Assembly (NCBI RefSeq): GCF_003330765.1
Contig: NZ_CP024903.1
Span: 2,604,001 to 2,668,000 of the forward strand
Source: Burkholderia pyrrocinia
GTDB lineage: Bacteria; Pseudomonadota; Gammaproteobacteria; Burkholderiales; Burkholderiaceae
Reading direction: 5' to 3'
Length of the DNA: 64,000 nt
Under the pieces are notes generated by a model, which worked only from the letters and a program-made list of their open reading frames with translations, did not search any database and was not told the origin of the DNA. Positions 15,462-24,263 of this stretch are shown piece by piece (positions within the stretch are counted from its first letter, which is position 1; the number at the start of each line of letters is the position of its first letter). Both the position numbers and the translations under genes were made by a program.

Positions 15462-16592
15462 GTGGACCTTCACACCCTCAACACCCCGGCCGCATTAATC
15501 GACGTCGGCCGCATGCGTCGCAACATCGCGCGCATGCAGACGCATCTGGACGCACTCGGCGTCCGGTTCCGGCCGCACGTCAAGACCACCAAATGCCGGC
15601 ACGTCGTCGACGCGCAAATCGCGGCGGGCGCGCAGGGCATCACGGTGTCGACGCTCAAGGAAGCCGAGCAGTTCTTCGCGGACGGCATCCGCGACATCGT
15701 CTATGCGGTCGGCATGGTGCCCGCCAGGCTCGGCCAGGCGCTGGCGCTGCGCCGGCAAGGCTGCGACCTGAAGATCGTCGCCGACAGCCTGCCGGCCGCG
15801 CACGCAATCGCCGCCTTCGGGCGCGAGCACGGCGAACGTTTCGACGTGTGGATCGAGGTCGACGTCGACGGCCACCGCTCGGGCGTCCCGCCCGAGTCCG
15901 ACCTGCTGATCAACGTCGGCCGCGCGCTGACCGACGGCGGCATGCTGCTCGGCGGCGTGCTGGCTCATGCGGGCTCCAGCTACGAATACGACACGCACGA
16001 AGCGCTGGTCGCGATCGCCGAACAGGAGCGCAGCCGCACCGTGCGGGCCGCGGAGCGCCTGAGGGGCGCCGGGTTGCCGTGCCCGGTCGTGAGTATCGGA
16101 TCGACGCCCACCGCGCTGGGGGCGGAGCGGCTCGACGGCGTGACCGAAGTGCGCGCCGGCGTGTACGTGATGTTCGACCTCGTGATGCACAACATCGGCG
16201 TGTGCGAACTGTCCGACATCGCGCTGACGGTGCTGACCACCGTCATCGGCCACCAGGAAGAGAAAGGCTGGGCGATCGTCGATGCGGGCTGGATGGCGAT
16301 GAGCCGCGACCGCGGCACGCAACGCCAGGCGCGCGATTTCGGCTACGGGCAGATCTGCACCGAAGCCGGCGAAGTGCTCGGCGACTACGTGATGAGCGCC
16401 GCCAACCAGGAACACGGGATCGTGTCGCGCGCGGGCACGCCGGATACGGGTATCGCGCAGCGGTTTCCGATCGGCACGCGCCTGCGCATCCTGCCGAATC
16501 ACGCGTGCGCCACCGGCGCGCAACATCCCGAATACCAGGCCGTTGGCGACGACGGCGACGCGCAGACGTGGCCGCGTTTCTACGGCTGGTGA
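15462..16592 (+). CDS. D-threonine aldolase / D-serine dehydratase-like PLP enzyme
   Basis: The 376-residue protein has an alanine-racemase-type barrel with the PLP lysine in RPHVKTTK (Lys41). Its C-terminal domain carries the metal site PNHACATG (His347, Cys349). This is the DSD1/D-threonine aldolase family, which acts on D-3-hydroxyamino acids. The start is a GTG with AGGA upstream. Downstream lie an ornithine-cyclodeaminase homologue and a HAD hydrolase in the same direction, suggesting catabolism of an unusual amino acid. Whether it is a dehydratase or an aldolase cannot be settled from sequence alone. Confidence 0.82.
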   Translation: MDLHTLNTPAALIDVGRMRRNIARMQTHLDALGVRFRPHVKTTKCRHVVDAQIAAGAQGITVSTLKEAEQFFADGIRDIVYAVGMVPARLGQALALRRQGCDLKIVADSLPAAHAIAAFGREHGERFDVWIEVDVDGHRSGVPPESDLLINVGRALTDGGMLLGGVLAHAGSSYEYDTHEALVAIAEQERSRTVRAAERLRGAGLPCPVVSIGSTPTALGAERLDGVTEVRAGVYVMFDLVMHNIGVCELSDIALTVLTTVIGHQEEKGWAIVDAGWMAMSRDRGTQRQARDFGYGQICTEAGEVLGDYVMSAANQEHGIVSRAGTPDTGIAQRFPIGTRLRILPNHACATGAQHPEYQAVGDDGDAQTWPRFYGW

Positions 16593-16624
16593 GCGAAGTC
16601 CGGCGTTCATGCCGTGTCATCCGC

Positions 16625-16646
16625 GAATTGACAATTTATCCAATTC
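16625..16646 (+). promoter_or_regulatory. Inverted repeat upstream of the cyclodeaminase homologue
   Basis: GAATTG and CAATTC flank a 10-nt AT-rich spacer. A TTGACA -35-like box overlaps the left arm. The site lies about 55 nt ahead of the ATG at 16702 and may be an operator for a separate promoter within the gene row. Confidence 0.4.
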
Positions 16647-16701
16647 TGGACAAACATTAAACATTCTCGATTCGTCTCGTGCCCAACAGGCACCCCCGAC
16701 C

Positions 16702-17673
16702 ATGCCGACCGACGCCCGCCTCCTTCTCCTCGACCGCGATGCCGTCGAGCCCGCCCTGCAGGCCGCGCAAGTGATGGCGGCCGTTCGCGAAGCCTTCGTG
16801 CTGCACAGTGAAAGGGTCGGACGCGTATTCCCCGTCGTGCGCGAGAAGCTGCATACCGGCGGCGTGTTCGGCATCAAGTCGGGCGACGTCGCCGGCCAGG
16901 ATCTGCTCGGCTTCAAGGCCGCCGGGTTCTGGCCGGGCAACCGGGCACGCGGCGGCGAGCCGCATCAGGCCACCGTCGCACTGTTCGACCCGGCGACGGG
17001 CAGGCCGCTGTGCATCATGGACGGCAACGCGATCACCACTGCGCGGACCGGCGCCGCGGGCGGCGTGGGGCTGCAACTGCTCGCCCGCCGCGACAGCACC
17101 CGGATCTGCGTGTTCGGCACGGGTGTGCAGGCGCGCGTCCAGCTCGACTACGCGCTCAGGCTGCTGCCGCGGCGATGCACGGTACAGTACGTGAACGTCG
17201 GCGGCGAGCCGGAGCCGGCGTTCGAATCGCGCTTCGTCGAACGGTGCAAGATCGGCGTGGCGCGCGGCCGGAACGATGCGGTCGCCAATAGCGACGTGGT
17301 GATCACGGCCACGCCCGGCGGCGGCGCGTTGTTCGACGCGGACGCGGTTCAGCCGGGCACCCACCTGACCTGCGTGGGAGCCGATACCGCGGGCAAGCGC
17401 GAACTTCCGGCGGGCGTGCTGGAACGCGCGCGCATCGTCGTGGACGATCACGACCAGGCGCGCAGCATCGGCGAGTGCCAGTGGGCGCCCGATTTGCCGC
17501 GTACGGAAATCGGTGACATCCTCACGGGTGCGACATCGGTCGACCGTGCCGCGCACGAGATCACCGTCTTCGACATGACCGGGCTCGCGCTTCAGGATCT
17601 GACCGTCGCGCGCTTCCTGTATCGACACGCCCTCGACAACGGCACCGGAACCGCCGTTCCATGGCCCTGGTAA
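16702..17673 (+). CDS. Ornithine cyclodeaminase / mu-crystallin family protein
   Basis: The 323-residue protein has the family's Rossmann segment (ICVFGTGVQARVQLDYAL) and the conserved GIKSGD and NAITTARTGAAGGV stretches. Members use NAD(P) as cyclodeaminases, imine reductases or amino-acid dehydrogenases. The exact substrate is open. The ATG at 16702 is chosen because homology begins there, while the longer frame runs through the intergenic repeat. It follows the D-amino-acid-type enzyme gene, which supports a role in amino-acid breakdown. Confidence 0.82.
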   Translation: MPTDARLLLLDRDAVEPALQAAQVMAAVREAFVLHSERVGRVFPVVREKLHTGGVFGIKSGDVAGQDLLGFKAAGFWPGNRARGGEPHQATVALFDPATGRPLCIMDGNAITTARTGAAGGVGLQLLARRDSTRICVFGTGVQARVQLDYALRLLPRRCTVQYVNVGGEPEPAFESRFVERCKIGVARGRNDAVANSDVVITATPGGGALFDADAVQPGTHLTCVGADTAGKRELPAGVLERARIVVDDHDQARSIGECQWAPDLPRTEIGDILTGATSVDRAAHEITVFDMTGLALQDLTVARFLYRHALDNGTGTAVPWPW

Positions 17674-17697
17674 AACGACTTCCCGCTTTCGACCGCC

Positions 17698-18417
17698 ATG
17701 CGACTCGCCAACATTTCCGCCCTCTCGTTCGACCTCGACGACACTTTGTGGCCATTCGGGCCGTCCGTCGTCCGGGCCGAGGCGGCGCTTCGCGCGTGGC
17801 TGATCGAGCACGCCCCCAATACCGCGAGCGTGCTGTCGACGCAACGGGCACTCGGTTCGCTACGTGAGGAATACGAACTTTTACGTCCGGATCTCGCCGG
17901 CGACTATCGCGCGATGAGAATCGGATCGATCCGGCTCGCGCTGGGACGCGCGAACGAAGACGTCTCGCTGACCGACCGTGCTTACGACGTCTTCTATACG
18001 GCGCGCAACCGCGTCGAATTCTACGAAGACGCGCTGCCCGCGCTGGCGTGGTTGAGCTCCCGCTTTCCGTTGATCGCGGTCACCAACGGCAACGCGGATC
18101 TCCGGCTGACCGGCGGCGGCGAATTCTTCCGCGCGACGCTCAGCGCGCGTGCATTCGGCTTCGCAAAGCCAGAACCCGAGATCTTCCATGCGGCGGCTGA
18201 CGCACTCGACGTACGTCCGGCCGAATTGCTGCATGTCGGCGACGACTTCCACCTCGATATCGCCGGCGCGTTGAATGCGGGGCTTCAGGCCGCGTGGGTC
18301 GTGCGCGAGCCTCGGGCGGAAGAACAGGCTCCGCCGCATCCGGCGACGCCGCATCTTACGTTGCGCGACCTGGCAATGCTGTGCCGTGCGCTCGGCGGGC
18401 CCGATACGGTATCCTGA
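17698..18417 (+). CDS. HAD-superfamily hydrolase
   Basis: 239 residues. Motif I is FDLDDTLW (residues 10-17), motif II VTNGNAD, the Lys of motif III lies in FAKPEPEIF, and motif IV is HVGDDFHLDIAGA. This is a complete phosphatase-type HAD enzyme. It begins 24 nt after the cyclodeaminase homologue and is probably cotranscribed. Substrate unknown. Confidence 0.88.
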   Translation: MRLANISALSFDLDDTLWPFGPSVVRAEAALRAWLIEHAPNTASVLSTQRALGSLREEYELLRPDLAGDYRAMRIGSIRLALGRANEDVSLTDRAYDVFYTARNRVEFYEDALPALAWLSSRFPLIAVTNGNADLRLTGGGEFFRATLSARAFGFAKPEPEIFHAAADALDVRPAELLHVGDDFHLDIAGALNAGLQAAWVVREPRAEEQAPPHPATPHLTLRDLAMLCRALGGPDTVS

Positions 18418-18434
18418 TCATGGGCGCACGCGGC

Positions 18435-18461
18435 GGGTCATGCCGATCCGGCGCATGACCC
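18435..18461. terminator. Hairpin between convergent genes
   Basis: GGGTCATG and CATGACCC form an 8-bp stem, extended by CC/GG, between the convergent HAD and glutathione transferase genes. No T-tract is seen. Confidence 0.55.
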
Positions 18462-18471
18462 ACCACCCGTT

Positions 18472-19089
18472 TCACGCCGCCTTGCGCGCCTCCGCGATCC
18501 GCTGCGGCGCCTTCGGCCGCGCATACAGCCGTTCGAGATACGCGCGCAGTTGCGGGAATGCATCGATCAGATGGCATTCGCTGGCCCAGTCGATCAGGTA
18601 GGCCGTCACGCAATCGGCCACCGTCAGCGTGTCGCCGACGATGAATTCGCGCCCCTCGAGATGCTTGTCGAGGATCGCGGCCATCGTCGCGAAATCCTCG
18701 CGCGCCAGTTCGATGTCGGCCGGCGAGCGCTTCTCCGGCGGATAGATGAACGAATGACGCGTGATCCGCCACAGCGGCTGCTCGAGCTCCGTCACCGCGA
18801 ACATGACCCACCGATAGGCCTCGGCTCGCAGCGCCGGATCGACCGGCAGCAGCGCCTTCTCCGGGTACTTGTCCGCGAGATACAACACGATCGCGGCCGA
18901 CTCGGGAATCACGAGGTCGCCGTCCACCAGCACGGGCACCTTGCCGGCCGGATTGAGGCGCAGAAATTCGGGCCGCTTCTGCTCGCCCGCGAGCAGATTG
19001 ACCGACACGAACTCGAAATCCGCATCCAGTTCCTTCAGCCCCCACAGCGCGCGTTGCGAGCGGGTGCCGGCGAATCCGTAAAGCTTCAT
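18472..19089 (-). CDS. Glutathione S-transferase family protein
   Basis: 205 residues from the ATG at 19089, which has GGAG upstream. The thioredoxin-like N-domain reads MKLYGFAGTRSQRALW, with the cis-Pro in GKVPVL and the glutathione contact PESAAIVLYLADKY. An all-helical C-domain follows. The YGFAGTRSQR start resembles bacterial GSTs that use Ser or Cys near residue 9-11. It is an ordinary detoxification or small-molecule conjugation enzyme. Confidence 0.9.
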   Translation of the reverse strand: MKLYGFAGTRSQRALWGLKELDADFEFVSVNLLAGEQKRPEFLRLNPAGKVPVLVDGDLVIPESAAIVLYLADKYPEKALLPVDPALRAEAYRWVMFAVTELEQPLWRITRHSFIYPPEKRSPADIELAREDFATMAAILDKHLEGREFIVGDTLTVADCVTAYLIDWASECHLIDAFPQLRAYLERLYARPKAPQRIAEARKAA

Positions 19090-19177
19090 CGCAAATCTCC
19101 ATCCAGAATGTCGGGGAAATCTCCGCATGCAGGCCACGACGCATCGACGCAACGCGACGCGCGGCGACCGCCGTCGT

Positions 19178-19546
19178 TCACGCGCCGGGAATCGCCAGCA
19201 CCGGCATCACGTCGATCGTCTCGCCCGGGAAAATCGTGAAATGCGGATGGCCTTCGAACATCGCGGCGGCCGCGTCGTGCGATGCCGCCCGCACGACGGT
19301 AAAGCCGCTCATCGCGTTGGCCGTGTCGTTGATGCCGCGTTCGTCGATCGTCTTGGTCTTGCCGAGCGGCCCGCCCAGTTCGACGATCGCGTCGCGATGC
19401 CGCTCGACCCACGCCTTCCAGGCGGCAATGCCCTCCTGCTCCTTCGCGCGCCGTTCCTGGTCCGGCAGCGCGAACCACGCCTTCATCCGCGGGTTCTCCT
19501 TGCTGCCGAGGAATACGGCGAGATACAACTCCTGTTGAGCACTCAT
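19178..19546 (-). CDS. YCII-related domain protein
   Basis: 122 residues, with a very strong GGAGGAGG site before the ATG at 19546. The ferredoxin-like YCII fold is suggested by LYLAVFLG, the central GGPLGKTK and the tail HPHFTIFPGETIDVMPV. Its function is unknown. It is divergent from the MarR gene and shares its control region, so the MarR protein probably represses it. Confidence 0.78.
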   Translation of the reverse strand: MSAQQELYLAVFLGSKENPRMKAWFALPDQERRAKEQEGIAAWKAWVERHRDAIVELGGPLGKTKTIDERGINDTANAMSGFTVVRAASHDAAAAMFEGHPHFTIFPGETIDVMPVLAIPGA

Positions 19547-19592
19547 GCTTCCTCCTCCGGTGACGGGCGCGGCGAGCTGCCGCGTCTCGACC

Positions 19593-19626
19593 TTGACAAG
19601 ATAGGTTGATATCAACACAATTGCAA
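19593..19626. promoter_or_regulatory. Overlapping divergent promoters with a MarR operator
   Basis: On the plus strand TTGACA (19593-19598) and CACAAT (19616-19621) are 17 nt apart. On the minus strand TTGCAA (19621-19626) and TATCTT (19598-19603) are also 17 nt apart. A perfect 12-nt palindrome GTTGATATCAAC (19605-19616) sits in the spacer of both. The plus-strand transcript would start almost at the MarR ATG (19628), suggesting a leaderless mRNA. Confidence 0.65.
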
Positions 19627-19627
19627 C

Positions 19628-20095
19628 ATGGCACGAAAAGAACAGCTCCCCTTCGAAACGACGCTGATGGTGCGCGATTGCTGCCTGTGCCTGCACATGC
19701 AGCGCGCGGCGCGCAATCTTGCGCGCATCTTCGACGATGTGCTGCGTCCGCTGGATCTCACCAACGGCCAGTTTTCGCTGCTGATGTCGCTGAACCGGCC
19801 GCAGCCGGCCCCGATGAAATCGGTCGCGTCGCTGCTCGCGATGGATCGCACCACGCTGACGGCCGCGCTCAAGCCGCTCGAGCGGCGCGGCCTCGTCACG
19901 ATCGTGCCGGATCCGGACGACGGGCGCAGCCGCCTGCTCGAACTGACGCCGGCCGGCCAGGACCTGCTGGCCGACGCGTTTCCGCTGTGGCAGCAGACGC
20001 ATGCCGACATCGAGCGGCAATTCGCGCCGGGGGAAGTCGATCAGTTGCGCGGCCAGTTGCGCGCGCTGTCGGCGGAGCCGGCTGCGCGCGGCTGA
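19628..20095 (+). CDS. MarR-family transcriptional regulator
   Basis: 155 residues, winged helix at about 35-105 (SVASLLAMDRTTLTAALKPL as the recognition region, DDGRSRLLELT as the wing). No ribosome site is visible ahead of the ATG, in line with a leaderless message. A cysteine-rich N-terminal patch (RDCCLCLHMQ) could sense oxidants or metals. It is divergent from the YCII gene with the shared palindrome between them, so autoregulation is likely. Confidence 0.87.
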   Translation: MARKEQLPFETTLMVRDCCLCLHMQRAARNLARIFDDVLRPLDLTNGQFSLLMSLNRPQPAPMKSVASLLAMDRTTLTAALKPLERRGLVTIVPDPDDGRSRLLELTPAGQDLLADAFPLWQQTHADIERQFAPGEVDQLRGQLRALSAEPAARG

Positions 20096-20126
20096 ACCCG
20101 CGCGCGGATCGCGGCCGCGTGCCGCC

Positions 20127-20720
20127 TTACTTCCTGCCCTTCTTCGGCAGCAGCAGTTGCGCGAATTCCTGCAGGAAATGCACGGGCCCGTGCTCATGCA
20201 GCGCACGCCCGCTGCTCAGCGCACCGTCGATGACGGTCGCGAGCCGCAGCGCGAAGGTTTCCGGTTCGTCGATCCGCAGCGCGCTCGCCAGTTCCGTCAG
20301 CCGGCGCCGCAGTTCCTGCTTGTGCGCGACCGCGACCTTGCGGGCCGGATGGTTGTCGTCCGCATATTCGGCGGCGATGTTGATCTGCGGGCAGCCGCGA
20401 TAACCGGGGCGCGCAATGCGCTCGCCGATCCATTGAAGCTGCGCGTCCAGTTCCTCGCGCGGCGTGCGCCGGTACTGCCCGGCCACTGCATCCCAATGCG
20501 CCCAGAAATCCGCGTCCTCGCGCAGCAGGAACGCCTCGATCAGGTCGTCCTTCGTCGTGAAGTGACGATAGAGGCTCGTCTTCGCGACGCCCGCCTGCGC
20601 GACGATCAGGTCCACGCCGACCGCGCGCGTGCCTTCCCGGTAGAACAGCGCGCTGGCCGTTTGCAGAATGCGCTCGCGCGTATCGGGCGCGCCCCCTTGT
20701 GTGTCCGTTCCCTTTTTCAT
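20127..20720 (-). CDS. TetR-family transcriptional regulator
   Basis: 197 residues. The N-terminal helix-turn-helix reads TRERILQTASALFYREGTR followed by GVAKTSLYRHF. The C-terminal ligand domain contains GCPQINIAAEYADDNHPA. It is divergent from the gene at 20838, and the inverted repeats between them are probably its operator. Confidence 0.9.
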   Translation of the reverse strand: MKKGTDTQGGAPDTRERILQTASALFYREGTRAVGVDLIVAQAGVAKTSLYRHFTTKDDLIEAFLLREDADFWAHWDAVAGQYRRTPREELDAQLQWIGERIARPGYRGCPQINIAAEYADDNHPARKVAVAHKQELRRRLTELASALRIDEPETFALRLATVIDGALSSGRALHEHGPVHFLQEFAQLLLPKKGRK

Positions 20721-20781
20721 CCAAGCTCGGCCGCTCAGGCCGCCCTTACCGCAACAGTGGACCGATCATAGCACCGCGAGG

Positions 20782-20824
20782 TTGACGACGATACAGGTCT
20801 GTACTATAAAACAGACCGTTCTGT
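20782..20824 (+). promoter_or_regulatory. Promoter with nested TetR-type operators
   Basis: TTGACG (20782-20787) and TATAAA (20805-20810) are 17 nt apart and point to the gene at 20838. GGTCTGT and ACAGACC (20796-20817) flank the -10 box with an 8-nt gap. A second repeat, ACAGA/TCTGT (20811-20824), shares its right arm. Binding would block the polymerase. Confidence 0.68.
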
Positions 20825-20837
20825 AGCGGAGTGGATC

Positions 20838-21893
20838 ATGAACGATCGAATGACGGTTGCAGTCTATGGCGCCCCGGGTCACACCGGGCGGTTTGTCGTC
20901 GCCGAACTGGCCCGGCGCGGCCTCGGCGCGATCCGCATCGGCCGCGATGCCGTGCGGCTCGCGGAAAGCGGCGGCGATGCGACGCTCGCGCGCGTCGCCA
21001 CGATCGACGATCCGGCCGCGCTCGACGCCGCTTTGCGCGGCGCGGATGCGGTGATCAACTGCGCGGGCCCGTACCTCGATACCGCGCTGCCGCTGGCCGA
21101 TGCCGCACTGCGGGCCGGCATTCCCTATCTCGACCTGACGGCCGAACAGCCGTCGGTGCTGGCCCTGGCCGAACGGACCGATGCCCGTGCGCGCGCCGCG
21201 GGCGTGACCGTCGTGCCCGCCGCCGCGTTCTACGGTGGCCTGGCCGACCTGCTCGTCACGGCCGTCGTCGACAAGAACAAGCCTATCGATCGCGTCGATA
21301 TCGCGACCGGACTCGACCGCTGGCACCCGACGCGCGGCACGCGCGTGACGGGCGAACGCAATCGCGCGGTGCGGCTCGTCCAGCAGGACGGGAAGCCGAC
21401 GCCGGTGCCGTCGACGGCACGCGAACGCGTGTGGCCGTTTCCGCCGCCGATCGGCAACGTCGACGTGACGCTGCTGCCGTTTTCGGAAGTGATGACGCTG
21501 TCGCGTCATCTGCGCATCGGTACGATCGAATCGTGGCTCGCGACGCGCGCGCTGCGCGACGTGCGCGATGCCGCCACGCCGCCGCCCGAGCCGGCCGACG
21601 CGCTGGGCCGGTCGGCGCAGCAGTTCGCGATGGACGCCGTCATCGTGCAGGGCGACACGACGCATCGCGTCACGGCGTCGGGGCGCGACATCTACGCGGT
21701 CAGCGCGCCGATCATCGTCGAGGCGGCCGTACGCCTGATGACCGGCAGGGCCCTGACGTCAGGCGGCGTACGCAGCCTCGGCGAATTGTTCGACGCACGC
21801 GATTTCCTCGCGGCGCTCGATACGGTGGCAGTATCGTTCGGCACGACAACCGATCCGGTTTTCACAAGGAGAGACAGGCATGACCAGCAATGA
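20838..21893 (+). CDS. Saccharopine-dehydrogenase-like NAD(P)-binding protein
   Basis: 351 residues with an N-terminal Rossmann fold (VAVYGAPGHTGRFVVAELARRG) and the conserved ADAVINCAGPY and GIPYLDLTAEQ segments. This is the family that includes trans-acting enoyl reductases and saccharopine reductases. The true substrate is unknown. It is under the TetR-type operator and overlaps the following PEP-mutase-like gene by 14 nt, so the two form an operon. Confidence 0.82.
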   Translation: MNDRMTVAVYGAPGHTGRFVVAELARRGLGAIRIGRDAVRLAESGGDATLARVATIDDPAALDAALRGADAVINCAGPYLDTALPLADAALRAGIPYLDLTAEQPSVLALAERTDARARAAGVTVVPAAAFYGGLADLLVTAVVDKNKPIDRVDIATGLDRWHPTRGTRVTGERNRAVRLVQQDGKPTPVPSTARERVWPFPPPIGNVDVTLLPFSEVMTLSRHLRIGTIESWLATRALRDVRDAATPPPEPADALGRSAQQFAMDAVIVQGDTTHRVTASGRDIYAVSAPIIVEAAVRLMTGRALTSGGVRSLGELFDARDFLAALDTVAVSFGTTTDPVFTRRDRHDQQ

Positions 21894-22641
21894 GAAAGGC
21901 GCGTATTTCCGGTCGCTTCACCGCGCGGGCCAGCCGCTGGCGCTGTTCAACGTGTGGGACGCCGGCAGCGCGCGCACGGTGGCCGACGCAGGCGCCGTCG
22001 CGCTGGCGACCGGCAGTTGGTCGGTCGCGGTGGCCAACGGTTTCGTCGACGGCGAGCAGATGCCGCGCGCGCTCGTGATGGAAGTGCTTGCGCGGATTGC
22101 ACGCGCGACGGACCTGCCCGTCACCGTCGATCTCGAAAGCGGGTACGGCGAGCGGCCGGAGGATGTCGCCGACACGATCGCGCTCAGCATCGACGCCGGC
22201 GCGGTCGGCTGCAACCTCGAAGACAGTTATCCGGCGACGGGCGAATTGCGTGACGTCGAACAGGCGGCGGCCCGTCTCGCGGCGGCACGGCAGGCGGCCG
22301 ATCGCGCGGGGGCCGATTACTTCATCAACGCGCGTACCGACGTGTTCTTCAAGGCGCCGGCCGACACGCACGACGAACGCCTGCTCGACGCAACGCTGGC
22401 CCGTGCACGCGCGTACGCGGCCGCCGGCGCCGACGGCCTCTTCGTGCCGGGCCTTCGCTCGCCGGCGCTCGTTCGCAAGTTGACGGCCGCATCACCGCTG
22501 CCCGTGAACGTGATGCGCGTCGCGGAAACGCCGACGCTCGCCGAACTCGCGGAATACGGCGTAGCCCGCATCAGCCACGGTCCGTATCCGTATCTGCAGG
22601 CAATGAAGGCGCTTGCGGCGCTGGTCAGGCAACGCGGCTAG
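21880..22641 (+). CDS. Isocitrate lyase / PEP mutase family protein
   Basis: 253 residues in the barrel fold of this superfamily. Readable parts are LFNVWDAGSARTVADAG, the metal-binding-like VDLESGYGE, NLEDS and INARTDVFF. The typical lyase Cys motif (KKCGH) is absent, so it belongs to the broader group of unassigned PEP-mutase-like hydrolases or lyases. It is translationally coupled to the reductase-like gene before it. Confidence 0.85.
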   Translation: MTSNEKGAYFRSLHRAGQPLALFNVWDAGSARTVADAGAVALATGSWSVAVANGFVDGEQMPRALVMEVLARIARATDLPVTVDLESGYGERPEDVADTIALSIDAGAVGCNLEDSYPATGELRDVEQAAARLAAARQAADRAGADYFINARTDVFFKAPADTHDERLLDATLARARAYAAAGADGLFVPGLRSPALVRKLTAASPLPVNVMRVAETPTLAELAEYGVARISHGPYPYLQAMKALAALVRQRG

Positions 22642-22778
22642 CGGATTTCCGGGGGCGGCCGGCCATCGCGTCGCGCGTCGAACGATTACACGGGATGTAA
22701 TTGGCGCGCGGCACGACCGTCCCTACGCTTCGGGTGTCGCGCCGCCATTCCGGCGGCGCGCATCGCCCCGGAGACATC

Positions 22779-23336
22779 ATGTCCGCCTATCCGCTTCATA
22801 CGATCGATTCGGCGCCTGCCGAGTCGAAGCCCGTGCTTCGGCAGCTTCAGCAAACCTTCGGCCTGGTCCCGAACATCGCGGCGGCCATGGCCGCATCGCC
22901 GGTGCTGATCAACGGCTTCATCGGCCTGTTCGAGCGCGTGCACGCAAGCAGCCTCACCGAGCCGCAGATCCAGACGCTGCTGCTCACCAACGCGGTCACG
23001 AACGCGAGCGAATGGCCGGTCGCGTTCCATACCGCGCTCGCGCTGAAACACAGTGTGCTCCCCGCCGACGTCGACGCGATCCGGCACGGCGGCCTGCCCG
23101 GCGACGCGAAGCTGGCCGCGCTGTCGGCCACGGCGCGCGCGCTGATCGAAACCCGTGGCCGCCTTGCCGACGCCGACCGGCAGTCCTTCGTCGCAGCCGG
23201 ATTCAGCGCCGAACAGTTGCTGGAAGTCATCGCGGTGGTCGCCGCGTCGACGATCACGAACTACGTCGGCAGCGTGACGCGGCCCACGCTCGAAGCGCCG
23301 TTCGACGCGTTCGTGTGGCATGCGAGCGCCGCGTGA
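22779..23336 (+). CDS. Carboxymuconolactone-decarboxylase-like protein lacking the redox Cys pair
   Basis: 185 residues from the ATG at 22779 (GGAG upstream). The AhpD-type helical fold is suggested by FGLVPNIAAAMAASPVLINGF and ASEWPVAFHTALA. In AhpD the CxxCxxxH motif would occupy this last segment. Here both Cys positions are Ser and Pro, and only the His is kept. A peroxidase role is therefore unlikely, and the function is unknown. Confidence 0.78.
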   Translation: MSAYPLHTIDSAPAESKPVLRQLQQTFGLVPNIAAAMAASPVLINGFIGLFERVHASSLTEPQIQTLLLTNAVTNASEWPVAFHTALALKHSVLPADVDAIRHGGLPGDAKLAALSATARALIETRGRLADADRQSFVAAGFSAEQLLEVIAVVAASTITNYVGSVTRPTLEAPFDAFVWHASAA

Positions 23337-23384
23337 GTCCGATATAGTCGTTCGCGTCGATCACGGAACGATCAGGGAGGCCGG

Positions 23385-24230
23385 ATGAACGCCAGCCGTC
23401 GCGATCCGAATACGCCGCCCCACGAACTGGGCCAGTTACTGCGCTACTGGCGCGACGTGCGCGGCGTGAGCCAGCTCGACCTGTCGCTCGACGCGGGCAT
23501 CTCGCAGCGCCAGATCAGCTTCATCGAAAGCGGGCGCAGCGTGCCGGGCCGCGATACGCTGCTGACGCTCGCACAGACGCTGGACGTGCCGCTGCGCGAG
23601 CGCAACGCGCTGCTGCTCGCGGCCGGGTATGCGCCGGTGTATTCGGAAGCGCCGTGGGACGCGCAGGAGATGCACGGCGTGATCCGCGCGCTCGAGCGGG
23701 TCGTGCGCCAGCACGATCCGTTTCCGGCGATCGTGATGGACCGCCACTGGAACGTGCTGATGACCAACGATGCGGCGCCGCGCTTTTTCGGCTGCTTCAT
23801 CGACATGGCTGCGCGCGACGGCCCGCGCAACCTGCTGCGCCTGATGTTCGATCCGCATGGCATGCGGCCGTTCCTGGCCGACTGGGACAACGTATCGCGC
23901 AGCCTGCTGCAGCGGGTGCAGCGCGAATCGGTCGGCCGCGTGATCGACGACGAGACGCGGCGGCTGCTCGACGACCTGCTCGCCTGCCCCGATGCGCCGC
24001 GCGACTGGAAAACGCCGCCGGCGCCGGCCGCCGGGCCATCGCTGCCGGTCATTCCGATCGGCTTCGTCCACGAAGGCGTCGTGCTGCGTTACTTCTCGCT
24101 GGTCACGACGGTCGGCACGCCGCAAAGCGCCGCTGCGCAGGAACTGCGCATGGAGTGCATGTTTCCCGCCGACGACGCGACCGACGCACGCCACCGGCAG
24201 TTGCTCGACGCGCACGCGTCGGTGCGCTGA
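23385..24230 (+). CDS. XRE-family regulator with MmyB-like ligand domain
   Basis: 281 residues. The helix-turn-helix at about 15-70 includes RGVSQLDLSLDAGISQRQISFIESGRS in two overlapping helices. The C-terminal domain (HDPFPAIVMDRHWNVLMTND) is of the MmyB type that binds small hydrophobic ligands. No clear partner gene is adjacent. It may control the preceding helical protein or act elsewhere. Confidence 0.87.
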   Translation: MNASRRDPNTPPHELGQLLRYWRDVRGVSQLDLSLDAGISQRQISFIESGRSVPGRDTLLTLAQTLDVPLRERNALLLAAGYAPVYSEAPWDAQEMHGVIRALERVVRQHDPFPAIVMDRHWNVLMTNDAAPRFFGCFIDMAARDGPRNLLRLMFDPHGMRPFLADWDNVSRSLLQRVQRESVGRVIDDETRRLLDDLLACPDAPRDWKTPPAPAAGPSLPVIPIGFVHEGVVLRYFSLVTTVGTPQSAAAQELRMECMFPADDATDARHRQLLDAHASVR

Positions 24231-24263
24231 GCGGCGGGCCGGCGCGTCGCCACCCGGCAGAAT

